From Eurosta solidaginis (Eukaryota > Arthropoda > Insecta > Diptera > Tephritidae), in NCBI RefSeq assembly GCF_040869045.1, contig NC_090320.1, positions 240,436,978-240,500,977 of the forward strand: DNA of 64,000 nt, written 5' to 3'. Shown one piece after another: positions 56,494 to 64,000 of this stretch. Position 1 is the stretch's first letter. Each line of letters opens with the position of its first letter. The position numbers and the translations under genes are program-made. The notes under the pieces were generated by a model, which was given only the letters and a program-made list of their open reading frames with translations, searched no databases and was not told the origin of the DNA.

Positions 56494-57285
56494 TTTTAAT
56501 TTTTAGTTATTACAGTTTTTATTTTTAGAAACCAAAATATAAATCTTTTAGTTAATTTTTAATCGCCTAGTTACTCTAAATATTTTTCTGCAATACACTT
56601 AAAAAAATGATTTTTAAACATAAATTTTTTCTTACATATGTACATATGCTGCTAGAATTTCTGGTTCTTTCCTCTCTCGTTCGATAAATTTGGGTTTGGC
56701 CGCTTCCACATCCCATTGTTAGTTTAATATAGTTAATATTGCTTAGGTTTTCATCACTTGTGTATAATTTTCAAAATTTTGCTTTGTTTTTAGTTGTTTT
56801 TAACGCAAATGTTTCTATTGGGTACACATTTATTTTTGTGTCGAACACTTCGCAATTCGTTTTTCTTATGATCCTCTTAAAAGGATTTAAAATTTTCTTA
56901 ACGAATTTTTTGCAGTCACAATTTAATTCCTTATTCTTTTACGACTTGTATCTTTAATTAAATTCTATTCAATTTATCGAATTCGAAAATAAAAATTCTA
57001 ACTTCCATAAGGATATTTTTCAAATATGCTTCCGCACACATTCACTATTTTATCCTTTTATTCGAAAGGATATTTTTTAGCTAGTTATTGTTAATTTATT
57101 ATTTTTGTTACACTTTTCCACTTTTCAAAATTTAATAGTTTTTCCTCTTTATAAGGATAATTTATGAATAGTTACGTTTTTAATTTTTTACACTTCCTTT
57201 TGTAAGGATATCAAATTTTATTTTCTGTTAAGTCACTATCTTTTTTTAAGGACATTTATTTTTTCACAGGACACTTGGTTCTTTT
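56494..57285 (-). other. Gypsy 3 5' leader
   Basis: AT-rich non-coding sequence between the primer-binding site and gag; nothing else recognised. Confidence 0.6.
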
Positions 57286-57300
57286 CCTAGTTGGGCGCCA
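57286..57300 (-). other. Gypsy 3 primer-binding site
   Basis: Minus-strand TGGCGCCCAACTAGG directly after the 5' LTR end (…CTTAAC). TGGCGCCCAAC resembles sites complementary to the 3' end of a lysine tRNA (family knowledge; not computed). Confidence 0.65.
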
Positions 57301-58235
57301 GTTAAGCAAGTCATATTGCTTATTCCAAATAAAACACAAACTTTATTTTATATTAGTTAATCACTTGTATTTAATAAATTAAATTGGTTGCTTTGCAACC
57401 TTACTTTACTTCCAAAGAAGAACTGCCTTTGAAGGGCGATGATACCGCCTTAAATACCCTTGTTATCAGCGGTATTCACTTGTTGATGTTGTTGTGCGGA
57501 AAAAGGTCGTTATGATGCTATTGCTAGCAACCTAGCAACAGAATTGTATTGTTTCGGGCGTGCATCAGTCATATCAAGGCATAACCTGTTGTACCGCTGG
57601 CCTACCTACCAAGCTCGTCAACCAAACGTTGCTTGCTATGCAGTGGGTGGTAAAGCGGGCAATGCTTATGTGCTGTATGCCCATCATATTGTTATGCAGA
57701 ATAGGTCGCTTTGATGTTATTGCTAGCGACCTAGCAACAGAGTTGTGCTGATCAGACGCACATTACTTCATATCGCGGCGTAGGCTGCTGGCCTACCTGA
57801 CAAGCTTGTCAACCAAGCTTTGCTTGCTATGCAGTGGGTGGTAAAGCAGGCAATGCTTATGTGCTGCATGCCCAGCCTGCTGTTGCTAAGATAAGTGCAA
57901 GCGGCGATCACCCTTTGTTGTGATAATAAACGAGCTCACGCATATGATGTTGCTATGCTGATTATAATATCATATCTGGTTTGTTAGGCAAAGGCAGGTA
58001 GCGGGTTGTGGGTTGCTGTTGGGCTGCGTACCCAAGTCGTGCAATTGTTGTTGCTATACTGTGATGTCACGCATTTAGGCAAGTTATGTTTCTAATGTAG
58101 TTGGATTGTTGGTAAGCTGCATCAACTGACTATTGACGCTTTAGTTTTCTGGGTCCCTGGTATTGCCTATTTCTGCAGCAGGTTATATGCAAGGAAATGC
58201 CTTTGTTATGTAGGTGGTGGTATCATACCTTAACT
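57300..58235 (-). mobile_element. Gypsy 3 5' LTR (about 935 bp)
   Basis: Partner of 49566-50487 in the same orientation. Beyond its end the interrupted Penelope frame resumes (TACATAAGCACTTATTAAC). No clear target duplication was seen. Confidence 0.85.
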
Positions 58236-58325
58236 TACATAAGCACTTATTAACTAATAAACAGTACCAAACTCCGCGTCACACAGGGTAGACGTGAAAA
58301 TTATGGTATGTGGAAAAATAATGTA

Positions 58326-61300
58326 TTTTTATACTCAGTTTAGCAGAGCTCACATACTATATTAACTTTGATTGGATAACGGTTGGTTCTACAGGTATAA
58401 AGGAATCGAGATAGATATAGACTTCCATATATCAAAATCATCAGAATCGAAAAAAAATTTGATTGAGCCATGTCCGTCCGTCTGTCCGTCTGTCCGTTAA
58501 CACGATAACTTGAGTAAATATTGAGATATCTTGATGAAATTTAGTACGTAGATCACTCATCTCAGAGCACTATTTAAAATGAACAATATCGGAATATAAC
58601 CACGCCCACTTTTTCGATATCGAAAATTTCGAAAAACCGAAAAAGTGCGATAATTCATTACAAAAGACAGATAAAGCGACGAAACTTGGTAGGTGAGTTG
58701 AACTGATGACGCTGTATAGAAAATTAGTAAAATTTTGGACAATGGGCGTGGCACCGCCCACTTTTAAAAGAAGGTAATTAGAACTTTTGCAAGCTGTAAT
58801 TTGGCAGTCGTTGAAGATATCATGATGAAATTTGGCAGGAACGTTACTCCTATTACTGTATGCTTAATAAAAATTAGCAAAATCGGAGAACGAACACGCC
58901 CACTTTGAAAAAAAAATTTTTTTAAAGTCAAATTTTAACAAAAAATTTAATATCTTTACAATATATAAGTAAATTATGTCAACATTCAACTCCAGTAATG
59001 ACATGGCGCAACAAAATGCAAAAATAAAAGAAAATTTCAAAATGGGCGTGGCTCCTCCCTTTTTCATTTAATTTGTCTAGGATACTTTTAATACCATAAG
59101 TCGAACAAAAATCTAGCAATCCTTGTGAAATTTGGTAGGGGCTTAGATTCTGGGACAATAACTTATTTCTGTGAAAAAGGGCGAAATCGGTTGAAGCCAC
59201 GCCCAGTTTTTATACACAGTCGACCGTCTGTCCTTCCGCTCGGCCGTTAGCACGATAGCTTGAGCAAAAATCGATATATCTTTACTAAACTCAGTTCACG
59301 TACTTATCTGAACTCACTTTGTATTGGTATAAAAAATGGCCGAAATCCGACTATGACCACGCCCACTTTTTCGATATCGAAAATTACCAAAAACGAAAAA
59401 AATGCCATAATTCTATATCAAATACGAAAAAAGGGATAAAACATGGTATTTGGATTAGTTTATTGATGCAAAATATAACTTTAGACAAAAACTTTGTAAA
59501 ATGGGTGTATTAAGTAGAATGAAATGAAAAGGTTCTGCAGGGCGAAATAAAAAACCCTTGAAATCTTGGCAGGAATACTGTTCGTGGTATTATATATATA
59601 AATAAATTAGCGGTATCCAACAGATGAGGTTCTGGGTCACCCTGGTCCACATTTCGGTCGATATCTGGAAAATGCCTTCACATATATAACTACCACCACT
59701 CCCTTTTAAAAGCCTCATTAATACCTTTAATTTGATACCCATATCGTACAAACACATTCTAGAGTCACCCCTGGTCCACCTTTATGGCGAAATATCGAAA
59801 AGGCGACCACCTATAAAACTAAGGCCCACTCCCTTTTAAAAAGACTCATTAACACCTTTCATTTGATACCCATATCGTACAAACAAAGTCTAGAGCCACC
59901 CCTGGTCCACCTTTATGGTGATATCTCGAAAAGGCGACCACCTATACAACTACCACCACTCCCTTTTAAAACCCTCATTAATGCCTTTAATTTGATATCA
60001 TTATCGAAACACATTCTAGAGTCACCCCTGGTCCACCTTTATGGCAATATCTCGAAAAGGCTTCCACCTATAGAACTAAGCCCCACGCTCTTTTGAAATA
60101 CTCATTAACAACTCTCGTTTGATACCCATATTGTACAAACGCATTCTAGAGTCACCCCTGGTCCACCTTTATGGCGATATTTCGAAAAGGCGTCCACGTG
60201 TAGAACTAAGGCCCACTCCCTTTTAAAATACTCATTAACCCTTTCATTTGATGCCCATATCGTACAAACAAATTCTAGGGTCAACCGTGGTCCACCTTTA
60301 TGGCGATATCTCGAAACGGCGTCCAACTATGGAACTAAGGATCACTCCCTTTTAAAATACTCATTAACACCTTTCATTTGATACCCATATCGTACAAACA
60401 AATTCTAGAGTCATCCCTGGTCCACCTTTATGCCGATATCTCGAAAGGCGACCACCTATACAACTACCACCACTCCCTTTTAAAACCCTCACTAATACCT
60501 TTAATTTGATACCCATATCGTACAAACACATTCTAGACTCACCCCTGGTCCACCTTTATGGCGATATCTCGAAAAGGCGTCCACCTATAGAACTAAGCCC
60601 CACGCCCTTTTAAAATACTCATTAACACCTGGTGCACCTTTATGCCGAAATCTCGAAAAGGCGACCACCTATACAACTACAACCACCCCCTTTTAAAACC
60701 CTCATTAATACCTTTAATTTGATACCCATATGGTACAAACACATTCTAGAGTCACCCCTGGTCCACCTTTATGCCGATATCTCGAAAAGGCGACCACCTA
60801 TACAACTACCACCACTCCCTTTTAAAACACTCATTAATACCCTTAATTTGATACCCATATCGTAAGCACACATCCTAGAGTCACCGCTGGTCCACCTTTA
60901 TGGCGATATCTCGAAAAGGCGTCCACCTATAGAACTAAGACCCACGCCCTTTTAAAATGCTCATTAACACCTTTCGTTTGATAACCATATTGTACAAACG
61001 CATTCTAGAGTCACCCCTGGTCCACCTTTATGCCGATATCTCGAAAAGGCGACCACCTATACAACTACCACCACTCCCTTTTAAAACCATCATTAATACC
61101 TTTAATTTGATACCCATATCGTACAAACACATTCTAGAGTCACCCCTGGTCCACCTTAATGGCGATATCTCGAAAAGGCGTCCACCTATAGAACTAAACC
61201 CCACGCCCTTTTGAAATACTCATTAACACCTTTCGTTTGATACCCATATTGTACCAACGCATTCTAGAGTCACCCCTGGTCCACCTTTATGGCGATATCT

Positions 61301-61328
61301 CGAAAAGGCGTCCACCTATAAAACTAAT
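58326..61328 (+). mobile_element. DINE-1/Helentron-like element, copy D (3'-truncated)
   Basis: Begins TTTTTATACTCAGTTTAGCAGAGC, shares all interior blocks with copy A, then has an enlarged 130-bp array (59640-61328). It stops after ACCTATAAAACTAA, lacking the hairpin end. No gene. Confidence 0.7.
59640..61328. repeat. 130-bp tandem array in copy D (about 13 units)
   Basis: CCTGGTCCACCTTTATG recurs at about 130-bp steps from 59645 to 61280; one unit near 60620 is shortened by an internal deletion. Frames such as SYKHILESPLVHLYGDISK are periodic artefacts. Confidence 0.9.
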
Positions 61329-63066
61329 TTCTTGTAAAAATTTTGAAAGTATTAGGCTAACGGCAGAGTGCTCGCTATTAGCTAAGCTAGGCGGGAAGCA
61401 ACTTTTATTTTCATTTTACAAGCTGGAAACGTTTCTGGCACTGTCACAGAGTCACTTTTACAATTTTCCGTAAAAATTCATTTTAATAGCTTTATATATT
61501 TATATTACAGCAAAGCTTATCGCTTCCACACTGTCGCCAGCCTTAATTTTTGTTTGGCACGTTGATATAGTTATTGCTTCACAAACTCTCAATATCTCTC
61601 GGTATGCTTGAATTAAGTCAGTGGCAAGTAAACTTAATATAAAACAAATTAGATTCATTCTTTTACTTAGTTTTCAATTCATTAAACTCCACGCTTCATC
61701 AGTGGCAAACCCTGTAAAATTTCTTAGAGGCGCACGTGCATTTGAAGTACATATGTACTTTTAGCTCGAATCGTGACAAAAGCTCTTCACTAAGTTTTTA
61801 ATAACCAATCGAAATATCCAGCCATTATTATTTTAAAACCAGAGTTTTTTTTATAAGTCGGTTGTTTCATCAACAATTAACGACAGTGTGGTTGCCAACA
61901 CTTTTCTTTTTAATGCCTCGCCTAAATTATTTCCTAGATTAAATGTCACTGGTCTAGTATATTTCATTGACTGAGCAATTTTTTGTGGTGAGAAATCCAT
62001 TGAAGTAAATTCAAAATTATATGTGGGTTAACGAATGTGCTGCAAATTTTTTCAGCAATATTTTTAATTTTCACCTGATTGAAAAAGAAAGAAAAGTACC
62101 AAAATCGCGCCAATTGCCCAAAAAGAACAAAATTGTAGAAAAGGGATTAGCGGACCAAATGAGGTTGCAAGGGACCATTTTTGGCCCAAATGGACGAAAG
62201 TGGCGACCATGAATATTAGCATCAAATTTACTCACAGTTGCTCTCCCACTAAAATTCCAACAAAACAACTATGTACCTACACACTCTTCGTACATTTGCT
62301 CACGAGATCAAATCGGAGTTCGTTTGCATGGCCTACTAGTTTTCTCAACACAACAACATCCAACACAAGCGTTAAGGGTTAAACTGATTAAGCACAAATG
62401 AATGGTGTAAAAACGTATCACGTCAGACGTTTTACAGTGACGATACTTCAAAAAATCAGAGCATTTAGATTTAGCTTAAAAAAAAGTAAAAAAAAAAGTA
62501 TGTGGCTTATCAGATCTTTATTTCAAACAGCTATGTCTAACCCTGTTAACCTTTAGAACAACATGAAATACTCCGTGCATTATGATCAAACTTTTTCTAT
62601 CTATCTACTTTCCTCTCATCTGTCTCACATTCTTCCGTAAATCTTCCATCATTTCCTCTTCCTCAGCATGCCCATGTCTAAGTCTAGCTCTTTTTATTAC
62701 TCTTTATCTTATCTTAATGTTATTTTTGCTGTTCCTGGTTATCTCTTATTTCTCCTTTTTCTAAAACCATTCCCTCATTCCTACTTTTACTATCTATCAC
62801 TCTCCCTCTTCCTCTTGTTCTTCTCCTATGATTTTGCTTGTCCATTTTCTTGTTGCTTTTGTTATAGCCATAAAGGAATAACCCGAATGTTTTGGGTAGT
62901 GTTATCGATGTTGATGGTCCTTTGCTGGATATATATCCGGTACGTTCCGATAACAACCACAATTAAGGTACTAGCCCGACCTTCTCGGTAACGATTTAAT
63001 GTGACCACTTTGAAACTTCTCTTTTGTTTTAGGGGTTCAAGATTAATGATCATGCTCACAATCACA
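61329..63066. other. Unassigned AT-rich sequence
   Basis: No element or gene recognised. Small frames at 62021-62212 and 62582-62991 are unsupported; the latter lies in a T/C-rich tract that yields leucine/serine/phenylalanine-rich translations. Confidence 0.5.
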
Positions 63067-63912
63067 CAGCAAAACAAGTAAGGAAGTCTAAGTTCGGGTG
63101 AAACCGAACATTACATACCCGTTGCTGTACACTTGAAATGCTGTTGTTGTTTGTTTTGTTAGCTTAATAGTGTTACAAGGCTGCGCAATAATACATACTA
63201 CATATGGTTCTATTCTGAACTAACTTTTCTTCGAGTTATGGCTCCTGAAGCGTAGAAAAGTGCTTAGTAATAAAAGGGGCGGTGCCACGCCCATTTTTTA
63301 AATTTTAAGTTTTTCCTATTTGTTGTTATAAATCCACTTGGGAAATGAAATACCATTGATATAAAGCTCTTTTTTGCAAACATATATCTTATTTTATTCG
63401 TCCACGACCATTTTAAAAATCTTTTATAAAAAAGTGGACGTGGCCCTTAACCGATTTCGTAAATTTTTCTTCAAAGCATTCCTTATAGTAAAGGCAACCC
63501 CTCTGCCGAATTTTGTTACGATAGGTTTAACGATTTTTATTTATGATTAATAATATTTGTAAAATTGATTTAATCACAAGTGGGCGGTGCCACACCCTTT
63601 TAAAAATTCTTTTTTGAAATTTTTATTTAGAGTCTCAATATCAGTCCACACGTCTAATTTCAACATTCTAGGTGTATTATTTACAAAATAATCAGGTTTT
63701 TTGTGTTTTTCAAAATGTTATATATGTATATAAAAAGTGGGCGTGGTTATCATCCGATTTCGCTAATTTTCAGTACCAATCTATTATGGATCCAGATAAG
63801 CTCGTGCACCAAATTTGGTGAAGATATCTCAATATTTACTCAAGTTATCGTGTTAACGGGCAGACGAACGGGGTTATAATACCCTGTGTACAAGTACAGC
63901 TGGGTATAAAAA
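63067..63912 (-). mobile_element. Third DINE-1/Helentron-like family, compact copy
   Basis: The left end AACAAGTAAGGAAG is followed by a hairpin (GTTCGG GTGAAA CCGAAC, about 63091-63108) and ATACCCGTTGCTGTAC. The right end has GTACAGCTGGGTATAAAA (63892-63909), giving subterminal inverted repeats. The interior shares GGGCG(T)GG and CAAGTTATCGTGTTAACGG blocks with copy A but has no 130-bp array. Confidence 0.6.
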
Positions 63913-64000
63913 AGAATCATTACTAATTTGGGTGAATACAGTGCATTAGTAGAATTGCTATCAATGAAACAAATACATTCATGGATACAAATTAACTTTA

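Noticed and set aside
62582..62991. Small hydrophobic membrane protein
   Set aside because: T/C-rich low-complexity DNA gives leucine/serine/phenylalanine in any frame; no homology or gene context.

Overview
This is a nuclear segment of a higher dipteran, most likely a tephritid fruit fly (inference from the BEL/Pao, Ty3/gypsy, Penelope-like, RTE-like and DINE-1-like families present, the TATA-driven secreted serine-protease homolog and the AT-rich spacers). It is a deep nest of transposable elements with very little host sequence. Only two loci look like host genes: the start of a two-exon gene running off the left edge (minus strand, 570 to 1), and a secreted catalytically dead serine protease homolog present twice, broken at 4570-5290 and intact at 22088-22792.

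Layout. 1-750: first exons of an unidentified gene. 750-2640: scrambled BEL/Pao remnant. 2393-6155 and 17506-30087 are the two arms of an inverted segmental duplication (BEL tail, SINE, protease-homolog gene, Penelope 3' end). The left arm is nearly uninterrupted, so it serves as the empty-site reference for three insertions in the right arm: an RTE-like LINE (17748-21473, itself carrying a SINE), a DINE-1-like element (24231-26820) and a DNA transposon with an intron-containing transposase-like gene (27028-29608). 5740-10817: one minus-strand Penelope-like element split by a DINE-1-like element and a TIR element. 11391-15365: 5'-truncated gypsy. 15366-17505: DINE-1-like fragment hosting a P-like element and a solo LTR. 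29612-33450: BEL remnants and composite tandem repeats. 33450-36900: minisatellite, deleted LINE, foldback element, Helitron remnant with a SINE. 37009-41640: LTR fragment and nested DINE-1-like elements, one hosting a CCC-ended TIR element. 41650-49562: Penelope, hAT-like, CR1-like and gypsy fragments. 49566-58235: complete-length gypsy element with two LTRs, inserted in a Penelope element. 58326-61328: DINE-1-like copy with an expanded 130-bp array. 61329-64000: unassigned AT-rich sequence and a last DINE-1-like element.

Most interesting: (i) the 27028-29608 transposon with CAC-ended TIRs and a TTA target duplication proven by its empty paralogous site, encoding a zinc-rich, possibly DDE-type protein of a widespread but uncharacterised arthropod family; (ii) three diverged element families sharing one terminal architecture (ACAAGTAAGGA end, covarying subterminal hairpin, subterminal inverted repeats, insertion in A/T runs); (iii) hammerhead-like cores with covarying helices in several Penelope-like elements, one of them inside an intron-like interruption of the reverse transcriptase; (iv) the inverted duplication with one live and one dead protease-homolog gene. 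No CRISPR array, rRNA gene or genuine tRNA gene was seen. All identities and family assignments are by eye.
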